64,000 nucleotides of DNA from Pezizomycotina sp. ARF18. Lineage: Eukaryota; Ascomycota. Of this stretch, positions 12,917 through 25,690 are shown in pieces (position 1 is the first letter of the stretch; the number at the start of each line of letters is the position of its first letter). The stretch lies in NCBI GenBank assembly GCA_002224055.1, contig AZLU01000228.1:1-64000 (forward strand), written 5' to 3'. The notes under the pieces were generated by a model that worked only from the letters and a program-made list of their open reading frames with translations, had not been told where the DNA came from and ran no database searches. The translations under genes and the position numbers were made by a program.

Positions 12917-13400
12917 AAAGCCTTGCTTTTGATTTGACAGCCGTTAGTTATGCATACATCACATGGCCTCACATCATAAAAGCTCCCATCGAAACCGTAA
13001 ATGTAAAACTGCAGATTGAAAAGAGAAATCGGATCAAGGAATGATATACCGGTGGAACTTGTGGCTTGTCTAAGAGAGAAATAGCAAAGAAGAAAGTCAA
13101 AGAAAACGAGTTCGTATCATAGGGCACTGAAATAAAAACGAATATTACCCTATATGAAAGATGACTAAAAGCTATAATGAAGGCCATAGGCGGTAGAGGT
13201 AAAGTCTTGGTTTTAATTTAACAGTATTTTAGTTATACAACATTGAACCATCCTGTTACAAGGCTCCAATCGGAAAGCAAATGAGCTAAAAGTACATATT
13301 AAAAGAAGGAATCGGAAGGAGTTATAACCCGGTGGAACTTCTGACTTGTTTGAGAGAGAAAGAGGAAAAAAGGGGAAAGCAAAGAGAACTTTTTCATGTC
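12917..13400. repeat. Diverged direct duplication, two copies of about 200 bases
   Basis: Copy A (12917-13126) and copy B (13201-13400) align over their lengths at a spacing of about 284 bases. Shared landmarks in order are AAAG(C/T)CTTG, TTAGTTAT, GCTCC(C/A)ATCG, a degenerate block near GGAATCGGA, CCGGTGGAACTT and TGACTTGT or TGGCTTGT followed by GAGAGAAA. By eye the copies differ at about a quarter of positions, so this duplication is older than the one at 9375. No coding frame is shared. Confidence 0.85.
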
Positions 13401-13690
13401 AAAACAAAAAACAACGAAGAATGAAATGTTGAACGAAGCAAAGCAATAGAGTAATACTTAATAGCGCAAATGTGAATTATGAACAAGGGCACTCAGACTG
13501 TGTATCGTGCAAGAAGAAACCTGAACGCCGAAGAAGCTAGAAAGAAACAAGAAAGAAAAGAAAATGAAAGGTATACCATAAAGGAAGAAAAGGCCTTCAA
13601 CCTATTAAAATAATGTCCAGAATCCAAAGAGAACGGATAACATCGTACAGTTTCCAACAAAAGGACAACTATCTCCGTAAATAATATTAT
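13401..13690. other. Purine-rich spacer downstream of the asparaginase gene
   Basis: No gene. The plus strand is rich in A and G. It should contain the 3' untranslated region and poly-A signal of the minus-strand asparaginase gene. Confidence 0.5.
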
Positions 13691-16051
13691 TTACTCCACT
13701 CCCGCTTCAGTCCAGCACGCTACAGCGTTCTGCTTAAACTTCTCCCACCGAAACTGTCTTTTTCGGCCCGAGCTTTGAGCAGCAGCGCAAAGTCGATCTC
13801 ATCGGGTGCAAGTGCGCGCCGGCGTCGCGGAGCATCTTGACGTTCTCCCACAGACCCCTATCAGCAGCCATGAAGAGCGGGTATGGTTCTCCGGTTCCGG
13901 ATGTGCACGGACGCACCGCGGGATAAGAGGTAGTGTAGGATCGAACGGTTACGTTGAATCGCGGCGTGGTGCTAAAAAAAAAGGTTTAAGCATTAGCGTC
14001 GCGTTTTGTGGTGGGGGATTTGGTTGGGAACGAAGAGGGGAAAAAGAAAGAATAACGTAATAGAAATGCTCTAGTTTGAATGGATAGCTAGTGAAAAATT
14101 TAACGTAATAGAAATATTTTAGTTCGAATGGGAGAACGAGCGAAATGTAGCATTTCTTCCGATTCATCCCGAACAAAAATATCAAATAAGAACTATATAT
14201 GGCAAAGTGGGATCGAGGATTGAATTTTCCCAGCTGAGAGATTTTGTCGATATCTCGTCGTCGCGACTAGAGCAGTCCCTAAAAAAAAAAAAAAAAACTT
14301 ACCAATGGCGTTCCACCGGAGTAATCAGTCTCGTTGATCAAGTCCGAAGTGAGCGTCTTTTCCACCTCCTCCAGCTCTCCAGCAGCAATCGCGTAACCCA
14401 GCCTGCTCAATGCCTCCAGCTTCGGCGGTAGGCCGGGGTGCTGGAAAAACATCTCCGTCTGAGCCGTGAGTTCACCCGCTATCGACCGGGACATTTCTCC
14501 GCGAATCTGCTCGGTGGTCAGGTTCTTGCCAGCAGCCAGATGAGCTTCGTGAGTGCTGCTTCGGACGTAAGGTCGTTGCCAAAACATACTCCTGCACGGC
14601 CTAGGCGTGTTGCGGGAGCGTAGAGCGGACTCACGGTGCCAACGAGACCTGTATATAAGATAAATTAGCTACTGTAAAAATATCACCTTTTTAAACTATC
14701 GGAATGCTTACATTGCGTGACGTTCACGATAACAATTCCCCTCTTTGAAGCCTCGCGAGCACCTTAATCAGCTTCTCGTCCTCCGGTGCATTTCCCGCGC
14801 CGAACGTCTCGAGTATCAGGCCCTTCAAGCCAGGCAGATTGAGGACACCTTCGATCATCTCCGTAGTATACCGGGGAATATTCGCAAACATGCAACGTGG
14901 GAATCGATGTTCTCAGCAACGGTAAACGGCTCAATTGCACTTGGTTTGTTGATAAGGTCCCACCGAACGGTCGTATTGATGCCGACGTCGCGAGAGGAGG
15001 GAAATTCGGAGATTCGAACGCGGCGAATGAAGTCGCACTGACTTTGGTAGCCCTATTACCGCGAAGAGCTGGTGGTTGAAGAACAAGCATACTTCGGGGA
15101 GCATGAAGTGGCCGGCTATGAGAAGGGAGCCGAGGAGGTTGTCGGTCGCGTCATTTTGAAGCTCCGTCATGGGAGTTTGCGAGCCACTATTGTCGAGTAT
15201 CGAACATCAAATTAGCTACTTAATTTTTTTGTATAAAAAATATTATTATGAAAGAGCTAGCCCTTACGTCAGAATAACAGGCTTCCCCAGGTTCTGAAGC
15301 ATGAAGCTCAGCGCGCTAGAGGTATACGCAAGCGAATCCGTCCCGTGCAGAATAACAAACGCATCGAACCTCGGTAGTTCCGCTGGATTGTGAACGCAAT
15401 GTGCTTCCATCCTTTATCACGACAAAAGAACCTCGTTAGCCTAGTGCTTATCGCATAATATATTTCTCGATCTCGGCACCCGAACCTTTCGCATTGATAC
15501 TGCTGCTGTCCAGCAACGGATCGAACTCCAGCACGGCGTATCTGATGGTCTTGGCGTAGTTCGTTATCGGCGTCCTCAGCGATGGCAGCTGCCTTACTTC
15601 GGTGTCGGAAACGTCGACGTCCAGGAACCGCTGCGGCGAATGGTCATTGAACGAAGGTCTGATCGCCATGCATGCGTCAAGAAACCCGGTGGCCTGATCT
15701 CATACCCGTTAGCGTCATTGCAAGAAGCATCTAAAAAAAGCGATATGGCGAAGGAAGTACGAACGGGAACGTATCCGTTAGGGCTACGGCGCATGCATAT
15801 GGTACCACCTGCGGAAAAAGGCATCAGTGGGGAACACTATCTATAGGGTGAAGGGGGAAAGCTCTGAAAAAAAGTTTCACATTTTTCTTTTTTTCTTCCT
15901 TCCACTATTCCACTGGCCCAACTAGCCTATGGTATGATTTGGCACCCCAGTTTGTTCTTTCTTATCTGTCTTTCTTACCGGTCATGATGATAAGGACGCG
16001 AGATTCCGGGATGAGTCGCTCGAACTCTCCATTGGTCTGATCCTGCCGCAT
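13691..16051 (-). CDS. L-asparaginase with C-terminal ankyrin repeats
   Basis: Hydrolyses L-asparagine to aspartate and ammonia; this is the cytosolic type I-like form of fungi and animals. Seven exons on the minus strand: 16051-15979, 15808-15765, 15693-15486, 15411-15268, 15186-14712, 14648-14303 and 13971-13691. The start [20 protein letters not shown] is followed by the nucleophile motif [17 protein letters not shown], split by intron 1. The second signature is [18 protein letters not shown]; then come [36 protein letters not shown] joined to [19 protein letters not shown], and [12 protein letters not shown]. Ankyrin repeats follow: GGTPL joined to [20 protein letters not shown], then [20 protein letters not shown]. 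The frame ends [13 protein letters not shown]. Introns 2 and 3 use GTTCGT and GTTCGG donors; the other donors are GTAAG. At least six single-base losses, mainly in G, C or T runs, shift the frame while the protein on both sides remains canonical. Confidence 0.95.
14053..14150. repeat. Tandem duplication inside the last asparaginase intron
   Basis: Two copies of about 49 bases, starting AACGTAATAGAAAT at 14053 and 14102, lie in the 331-base intron between the two ankyrin exons (13972-14302). The same intron carries a 17-base A run directly at its 5' splice site (14281-14297). Confidence 0.85.
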
Positions 16052-18599
16052 GGTTTAAAAACGCCGCAATCGTCTGGTCGAGAGGGCAGGTATGCCCTGG
16101 TTCGATAGCAGTATCGAGCTGCAGGAGGAGAAGAGACAAGAGAGCGAAAGTAGATCGAGGCTAATAGATCGAGAGCGAGCGGTTGAGAAGAAAGCTAGAA
16201 AGGCAAATACGAAGAGGAAGAAGAAGAGATAGATAGATCGAAAAGAGGATTGTTGAAGGATTGAGTAAGAAGGTTTCGGTCGTGTTGCGAAAAATAGTAT
16301 AGTATGAGCAGGAAAAAAGATAAGACGAAATAAGCCGATAACAGCGATAGATAACGACGAAAATTGCCTTTTTTGCGCTAAAAATAAATGAATAAAATAA
16401 ACTTCTAAAAAAAAAAAATTTTTTTTTTTTTTGCAACGTTATTGCAGTCTTAATACCTTTCCCCCGTCGCCTTGCAAGGACTCCGATGGTTGGTTCGTAT
16501 CACAAGGGTGGCTAAGAATTGTTGGGTTATATCAAAATAGTCTTGGAATTCAAGGAGAATGATGCAAAAGGACAGAAATATAATGAGAAAGTAGTTCCCT
16601 GGATGTTTATCTCTTGGGGTTGAATTTATATTTGATTACTTCAAGTATTATTCATAATAATTGCTGCTCTTGAAGGGTCCCTGGTAGGAGGAGGAGGCAG
16701 GTTATAGCAATAGGATATAAAAATTTTCTTCCTCCTTGACGTAAACAAGCTGATCCCGATAACGGGCAGAGAAGAAAGATCTGGAGTATAATGCAAGCTT
16801 TTTTTTTAGTCCAGCGGACAATCTCCGAGAAGGCATCTTCCTCGCAACTCACCGAGCATCAATCAGCGTGGGATTACTACCACGATGGATTAAATTGCCC
16901 TTTAGCGTTTTTGTCCATCCAGCGCTAGGAGAATATAGAGGAGTGGATGTGACATCCAGAAGGAGAAGAATCAATGCGACGAATCACTGATTCACATTAC
17001 CCTATAGATAATAATAAAAAAGCCGCTAAATAATAGTCCCAATATTAGACACAAGCTTGCCTTAAGCTCAGTCTGACGGACGTTTAACCCTGTTCAATGT
17101 GGCGAACTCCAGAAAAACCGCAGCTATTTCCTCTCGGTTGGGTCGGGTTTATGTGCTCTTCTCCCGCTGGTATCCACTTCCCACGCAAAAAAAGATGCAA
17201 AACGAACGCCCAAAGTTGAGTTTCCAGGAGCTCCAGTGGCCAGTCTAAGGGAGTGTGTGAAGAGGCAGGCCAAAAAAGAAAAGAATTCGATGGGAAGAAA
17301 ATTTTCCTGTTGGCGAGAGGAACACCGCCATCTACCGATGGAGTTTGTTTTCCCTGGTTTCCATTATGTAAAGGAATATCGAAATAATCGAACATCTCAG
17401 GTTGCTTCCGGTTGCGTTATTCCTAACAGGTCTGGTTCATCAGCTTTTTAACTTATAAATATTCTGCAAAATTCAGACCCCCAATCTCGCATGCGAAATG
17501 ATCAAGGCAAAACACCGAAGAGGGATGAAAGAGCCAAACTGCATGAGTAACCGGAATTTTAACCTCTAGCCGCTACCAACAACGTCTCAACGCCACTGGA
17601 AACAGTGAATATGCAGGAAGCATCGCAGGAAAAGGCATGGGGAGGGGCCAGAGAGAGACAAAGAAGCGTGTGCGTTATTGGATTTGGAAGGGGCCTATAC
17701 TTCACCAAAAAAAAAAATTGCGACTTGTGACCAGCTGTGTGTTCCATATTTCTTTGGCTCCTCCAAGCTAAACCTCGAAAAGGTTCTTTTATTGCCTCAC
17801 TGAATATGGAGGAGCCGAGTATCGTGAAAAAAAGGGTCCCCAGTGGATGTTGAACACGTACGGCAATAGCGGCAACGTTCCAATTCGTCGTCAGCAGAGG
17901 AGAAAGCGACCGTGCAGGACGAGACGAGGGCGGAAGAATGTTGGTTCCTAAGCGTATAGTAGGGGGGGGGTACGTGGTCCAGATTGATATTTGAATCCGA
18001 GCTGGATTTTTGACATCGTGACTTTTCTGCTGCAAGATTGAGCTATATGAGGCCTGAATTAAGGGTTTCGGGCTCTCGATACTCCGACGCAGGACATCGG
18101 TTAATCCGAGAGATTCAAAAAGGGAACCTTTGCCGTCTATCTATCGTGCTGGAGGTAAATTTGAAGCCTGAAAGGAGGGGAGATGTTTGGTGCTTCCAAC
18201 TCAAGTAGTACTTACTGTTAGAGAAAGTTGTTTTGGTGAAGTGAAAATGAAGGAGTGGGAAATTTGAAGAGCCCACAAAAGGAATTGTCACAAGAAAAAA
18301 AAAAACCCTCCACAATAACAAGAGCAGTATACGATGGAAGCAACAAATCACGATACTAGATCATAAGTAGGCAGATAAGCAGTAGTATTATTGAAAATTA
18401 GATTCTTAAAAAAAAGATACATCAGTCCCATACGTTCTATGTTGAACATATCGTGGATAACGAAACATACTATGCGTTTTTTTTTTTTTTTTTTTCTGGC
18501 AGCTGTGATTTTCGCCCTTCAAGATCGTTTATCAGCATTATTATTATTAATTGGAAAAAAAAAAAAAAAAAAAAAAGAGCAACCTCCTCTCATTTAAAT
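16052..18599. other. Gene-free spacer with low-complexity DNA
   Basis: Upstream side of the asparaginase gene, so its promoter should lie near 16060-16150. The plus strand at 16100-16400 is strikingly purine-rich. An A run followed directly by a T run lies at about 16409-16433. Long open frames here, including one of 158 codons at 17559-18035 on the minus strand, look like chance. T and A tracts of 19 and 22 bases sit at 18477-18495 and 18555-18576. Confidence 0.5.
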
Positions 18600-21500
18600 C
18601 CCTAAGAATATCACTTTACGAATCTTAGAGTGCACAAGCGAGTATTCTGACTGTCTTGGATCTAAGATGCTCGCTCAGCTCTCTTCAAACGTTTAAACTC
18701 CCTTTACATTATATCACGCGCGATGCTGGTTGGATATTCCCTATTAACTTATAATTTATTGATAAATCGGTGTTGATACAACTCGGCGTTCCTCGAAGAG
18801 ACTAGCTACTAGCGTCTACGCTATATCTTACATCCAGCCCACAAGAGTGAACATTGTTAAAGATAATTCATCTAGATTGCACGGTGATCTAAACTATACC
18901 TGGGTTTAGCTAGTTCAGAATGATAACGGCGCCAGATAACTCAACAATCACGTTTTATATTTTACACGAGGAATCGTGGCGGATCATATGAAATGAAGCC
19001 TACGGTGGTGTGCACGACCTATAACCCCGATCCGTTATTTTCTCGAATTTACCACTGCTCGGTCTTCTGATCCTACCGAGAGATTCCATCATTCGTAGAG
19101 GTTCGGAATCGGCAATCACGTCGCAAGCAAACACGGAACTTTCAGGATACTTCGATATTCAACTGCCTGGAATCATCAATATTAAAGATGATGTATCACA
19201 ACCCGACTCAATAATATTAGCCTTCGGACAGTCCTCGGGGAAGCTATATTGCCAGGCCACCCCGTCGCCATGGATTACGATACAACAGGGAGGAAGTGAA
19301 TGAGTCCATAGATTTAAGTGTAGAAATATAAGCCTTAGGTTCGTAAGGTAGCAGCTCTATTACTTCCGCGTCTAAGCTTACAAGACGCAATCTATCTTAC
19401 GCTATAACCCCCACGTCAATGACCGGAGGAATTATATGGAGAAGATTGAAAATGTCAGCTACTAAAGAATCAAGAGCGTCCAAATTCCTCTCCAAAATTC
19501 TACTTAAAGAAGAACGACGGTTCATTCTAGATTCTATCCAAATCGGAAGAATCATAGTTGGGGTGAAGCGCCTTGCGATCCTACTCCTAAATATTCTCGA
19601 TTCTAACAAACGAGAGGAAATAATAGTAAAATCAATGGCGCCGAGGCTTAGGATATTCTTCGAAGACCCTTAATCGGCTAAAGGTACGTTAGCAATAGCT
19701 CTTGACATGAAATATTACAATTCGCCCGCGTGTACGACTTTATGCCATGTCTATATTCACCGACTCGATAGATATTTCGTTCTACCCTACTTGTACTCAT
19801 GAAATGAGACCGTCCAGGCCGTAATCGATATTTAGAAAAAGTAGAAACATCTCTGGACACATTATTTTATGGGGTTCAAAGTCCATGAATACTACGTTGC
19901 GATTACGCGGGCATCATGTACCCGCATGGAGAGCTCTGCTGCTATATCCGGGTATTCCTAGTTTGCATTAACGTACCATGACGATCTCGTAGAAGCTTAT
20001 CAACGACATCAGCTTGGTGAACAAAGAGGTAATTGATCAAAGGATCATAATCACACTCACGAAAGAAAAGCTGCACATAGGCCGTATGCTGCGCGTATGA
20101 CTGGATACTATATAATCTATCGCTAGTAGTTTTAATCTTAGTCGCTGAAGGCTCGCGATATCGCCCATTGAAGGTTTCAAGAAGCCATATCGATCCCACT
20201 TCTGCTAGATCTATAGAGGCCATGACGCTAGCACCTATGTTTGAGGGGAAACGGGATAATCGCTTCGGTGTTAGACTACAATTGCTTAATATTCGAGGAT
20301 ATATTCTAGCTTACGTACTCCGGCCAAGAGCTGTAATATCGACGTCCGTTTTGCGAGCCCATCGGCAACCTGACATAGTACAAAAAGTCAAAAACGGCGG
20401 TACCGATATTTCCTTGCCATTACACGCAATATAGTTTCAGGGCAACGCATCGGATATGAATCCGCTTGTGTTAAACCAACCGAGAGCCCGAGAGCCCGAA
20501 CACCTCCATCACAGAGGTTATTTGAACTTAAGCCACTATGAGCTTTAAACGAAACCTATACAGACACCATAGACCCCTGCTCTAGTGTAAATTTTTTTCG
20601 AAGTATATCTCAAGACATGTGCTCAAAGGATAACTTATGTCTCTATATGCTCAAAGGCTCTGCGAGCCATCCGCAGCACTCAACAGGCACACGCAGCTGC
20701 GACCCTAGGAGATATAGACAAATATTTATACTATGATTGTCGACTTGCTAGTACAACACATTACCGTAATTCAAACTTTCCGTGCTGTCTACGCATACTA
20801 AAAGGATGGTATCGATCCGTCAAAGAGCAATTTACGTCATGGCTCTGGGGGAAACAGTCCCGTACGATCATATATCAACGATGAAAGGCCCTGGGTTCAG
20901 AGATGGAGCTTAATACGGATTTATGGTGGTCTTCTATCTGCAGGTTTTTACATTGGATCCATAATTACCATCTTATCGGCTAACGACGTGGAAATGTTTA
21001 CGTGCTAGAAGAAACTATGGTGATGATAACTAAACTTTGAGTTATCCGTCGTCGTTGCATAGCTTAAGCGGAGCGGACGTCCTTTTGGTTACAAGGCCGG
21101 TGGTGGTATAACATTAATTTCGCGAAGAACGTCTGTGTATAGAACGCTACGGGGGAGGGAAAGAGTATTCCGGGAGACTTAAGTCAGATTTGATAATAAG
21201 AGCAAACTTGACCTAGTACAAAAAGCACGAGAAGCCAACACATACAAGAGAGCACCAAGTAGGGAAGGTGGAAGATAATTCCGATGACCAGGCGTTGTTT
21301 CGTGGCTATTGTTCTTCTTAGAACGGGTTATAGCATGGGCAATGAGATCGAGGCATATACAAGATCGACTTCGATCCCTTCCGATTCTATCAATCCTCAA
21401 CAGTAAAGTTGCTCGCTAGGCACCATAACTGCTGGGTTCCTTTTGACTTTACATGATTTTTACATGATTTTGGAACAGGTTCACTCGTACTTCGCGGTGC

Positions 21501-24500
21501 ATGCCGATGCACTTTGATATTTCTTTTAAGTAGACGGTCGAACAAGAGCGGCGCTTGTAATGATAATCAAAGCTAGAACACCTGGTTACGGTATAAGGTT
21601 AGATATACGAGCTAACTCTTAGACATCTCGTTCAAATAGTGCAAAGCACACCGGACTTATATCAAGAGGTCTCGATCCGTAAACCTCTTAAAGAAACTAG
21701 TACCATTTTGCGGGTAGGTCCGGATTGAGTTTGCATAACTCCTTGCAACTCTTTGACAGCCCTGTTATCAGCAAGTGCGCCGTCCAAATGGCATAAAGGA
21801 CGCAAATGTGCTTCTTCAGCCCACGCCGGCTTACAAATAAAGCCTGCTACAATGAAAATTATACTTCTGTTACTGTCTTCCTTACTTTTCTCACGGTAAG
21901 CTACGCCTCCACGTACGACTACCATATTCTAAGACTGCAATGCCCGAAGGAGCCAAACCTCTTTTCGCGATACGGACGCCAAACTATGGTAGTAACTGAA
22001 GTCAGAACAAGCCTGGCAGTGCTGTGTTGCTTTTATATTGGACAACCTTAGCAGTTGGACGTCGAATTGTTTACAATGGTTGCGCCGAAAATCCATAAAA
22101 AAAATTTTTTTTTTTTATTCTAAGGATTTCCGCGCGGCACCTTTGTAGCGATAACCTCAGGCGACGAGTCTATTCAAGCAATCATCATACCAGTACGGGA
22201 CTTGAGAAGGCACGAATTCTCTGCAAACCGAGACTGGGCGTCTAACGCGACTCATACGCAAGATAAACGTCACACCCACGATATTCAGGAGTTTTCTCGT
22301 ATAAAGGAAGACATGACATAGCTGTTCAAACATTTAAAAACTTGAGCGAATCCTAAGGGCGGCTTCAATACTCTTTGTCATCGAAGGGGATCAACGACAT
22401 ATCTTGTACAGAGAAAAGTCGAAGCATTGATATGACTTCTTACCCATACGCATCCCTAAAGATGGGTGATAAATTTCTCGAACACGATTACACGATTACT
22501 ACCCTGGGGTGTCCCAACGACAGACATAGTAAAGGTTGCACCGAATTTTCCGAAGCTCAATACAGCGAATAGGACAAACGACCTTACGCCGCCGCTTATA
22601 ATTAACAAATGCGATCTCCCAGGTAGAGGGCCCGCTCACCTGCACGACAAGAAGTAGGCATAAGTTAATCGGTCCTTGCTGTAAGTGTTTCGTGAAAACC
22701 TGTATCGCGATTTACTTTCAAGTCAGAAAGGCTCGATACTACTACTAAGCTAAGCATAATCAACGCTTTACAAATACCGACTCCGCTAGATCAGCCTTCG
22801 CGCGTCGAACATAGCTCTGTCATCTGCTCGCGTGTCCATCCTTTTTGAGTCGCAATAGGACCATATTGGTAATGCTAGGCCCGATCAACTAGAAACGCAT
22901 CAGCCTCTGCCGTAAGTCTTTGGAAAGCAACGCGCATGGGGAATGTAGTATCTATCATTGAAAAGCCAATCAAAGTATCTACTTTTAACACGCTACAAAG
23001 CCTTTAAGATCGATATCGGCTGCAATATGAAAAATATCTAATCTAAACTGTTCACGTCTGTCGAACACACATAAGGCTTCCCTTGGACGGGGATTATGTG
23101 TCCTGACTTATACGAATAACGTATCGAATGAGACTACAGCGATCACTGATAATTGCTCTTTAAAATCTACTAACGTATTCAACGGAGAAAGGGAATAAAA
23201 TAATTGAATAAGCCCAGGTTCTGGCCATGATTTTGACACATCCGCGACCAGACTAACGAAAAGCTTCACCGAGGAAGTGATAAAAACGCTAAACAAATTA
23301 GCATTGCTCCTTAACATCTCAATCAATCTATATCAGTATGCGTCGCCAACAAAGGGTCCTTCATAAAACTGCCACTGTAAACTTGAGCAAGACCGTTAGG
23401 CGATATATATTGGATTAGTAAAGAGAAACGCTTGAGCCAAGATACTCTTTTCACCTGATATCGATTCTACTAGAAATCCATCCAACATTATCGTGGTATA
23501 ATTCCTAAATCACGATTGAACGCCTATTTTCCACACACCAAATGCAGGGCCATGCTACTCTACATGTCATACGGGACGATTGCCACGACGGGTTACATTC
23601 AGCGACCTCATACACTTCGTCTAGGGCATTCTTCGATGAATTTACCTGCGTTGATAAACATCAAATATATCAAGAAAACCTTCTCGCCCATAGGACTTGT
23701 GACTGGGCACAGAACGAAGAGAGTCGGGGTATAAACTACCTTTTAAGGTATCTCCACCTTCAGTACGGAGCTTCTATAGGAATCGGAAAAAGTATGAGGA
23801 AAGGCTTGTACTAAGTGTACAAGAGGAGGATATGAGTAAGCATGTCTACAGTTAGGAATCCACATATAATGTCATGAGGGACACGATTCGTAGGGGCCAT
23901 CCGAGAGACGGTTCGAAAATACGCGATAACTATCCAAGTTTACCGCCTCGTCATACAATTGACTGCGACACGATCTTAAAGTGTAATATCGATCCAAAAG
24001 ACGAGTTCAAGCTCAATATAAAAAAAAAGAGCTCCGATGTAATGAGGAAGCCATATTTAAACCACTGGATCTGTTCCCATACGAATGTTACATTCCGGAG
24101 GCATTTGTACAGATTTTGCGACATAAATAGTTGCTTGGAGTTCCTACATGAAATAGTAGGAAACGTCTCACTCCTATAACAAATCGGTTCACACCTCGCG
24201 TGTTTCCGAAAGCTTATACTTTGGGTGTTCCAGTACCACCTGCTGTAATATAGTTCTTGTCAACTTCCCCGGACCTATAATATAGCGTCAATACACCCTG
24301 CGAGACAGCCCAACTGTGTCATAAATCATCATCCAATCCGCTTTTGATGTTAAATGTATAAACTTCTCCAACATCGATAGCTAGAAATCGGTTTCAACAC
24401 AAGGAAACACACTACTAATATCGTATCTACCGAACGCAGAACCACTGAGCTCATATGCCATTAGAACCAATGGGCACAAAATGCCTGGAGATACCAGCCA

Positions 24501-25330
24501 TGAATTAGATTTGTTGTCCTCTCCTTACCCGCTCTCCTAGATTGTTAATTACGGGTATTCTTCTAACAGTACCGTCGCCATACGGTGACAAGAGCTGATG
24601 GCTCACAGATTATGGAAAACAAATCATAGATTACGATTTCGGTCTACGGTTTTATTTGCCCCCAACGACGCTACTTGTCATAATACCCTATGGACACTGC
24701 AGTAACAGTACTCGGCTGAGACGGTACGCACCAGATACCATGGAAACGGACGTATCTTCAAATTTTACATTCAGCGTATACTTCTATTTCATTAGGTACC
24801 TATTTCAAATGAAATATCAGATCAACGACCCGCTAGCCTCACAGTTTTGTTCCTCTCGATTGCAAGGTCTACGATAGGATCTTCTCAGTACGGTAAATAA
24901 TCACACAGCATATATCTTACAGCTATTTCAGCTCCACCAACAAGAGTAGAAGTTGCTTTTATAGTTCGGCGCGTCGAACAGTTCGCAATATAACTTTGGG
25001 AAACACGAATGGGTAATCAGATAGGAGGCAAGTCGAACCTTATAGCGCCTAAGCGAATTTTCAATAGATGAATATAACTTGAATACGTTCCCAATCCACT
25101 TGAATCGCTGTTTTTATTTGATGAACCTTTGTCTAATCTGACGTGCGTGTATTCGAGCTCTTGATCGTTGAGTGTGTACTTTTTGTGATCAGGGAAATGA
25201 TCTGTCAGGTAGTTTATTCTAAAATTAAAAGAAGCCATCCATGCTGCTATATGTAAATATATCGGAGTATACTTGTATATTGTTTGAATTAGTAAGTAAA
25301 TAGTCAATCTCCGATATATCAAGTCAAGTT
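18600..25330. other. Featureless island 3 (largest)
   Basis: Almost 7 kb with no open frame over about 101 codons, almost no simple repeats (one A-run/T-run pair at about 22097-22117) and no recognisable protein on either strand. Base use looks even, with TA steps frequent in the samples I counted by eye. Two tiny tandem repeats are visible: CCGAGAGCCCGAGAGCCCGA near 20480 and a doubled TACATGATTTT near 21450. Nothing marks ends, inverted repeats or a polymerase gene. It may be heavily mutated transposon debris, but that is inference. Confidence 0.5.
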
Positions 25331-25690
25331 CGTGAGACGTCCAGATGCCTTCTCTCCATTTTCAGCAGTGACCGTGGAAGCTCCGAAAAACAATCAAAAA
25401 AAGAAAAAGAAAAAAGAAAAGAACCATGATATGTCAAATTACCAAGTACCTCAGCGTGAAATGGAAATATCTATTACTATCGCCAGCACTAACATTCCCC
25501 AATCCACACTTCACAATCCTCTTTTTCCCATCATAGACCTTTTTCGTTATCATCAATCAGGATTAAGTTTAAGTCCTGCTATAATCGAGATTTTCTTTTC
25601 TACTTTGTATTTCTGGATTCAAAATTCCAGTCAAATTCATCCAAATCTTCCCTAAAAGCACAGCAAGCAGAGCAGGAACCAATACCAGAC

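Noticed and set aside
17559-18035. 158-codon minus-strand ORF
   Set aside because: Proline- and serine-rich chance frame with no domain and no supporting context.
18600-25330. Intact transposon or retroelement in the largest island
   Set aside because: No reverse transcriptase, integrase or transposase motifs, no long terminal or inverted repeats, and no target-site duplications seen.
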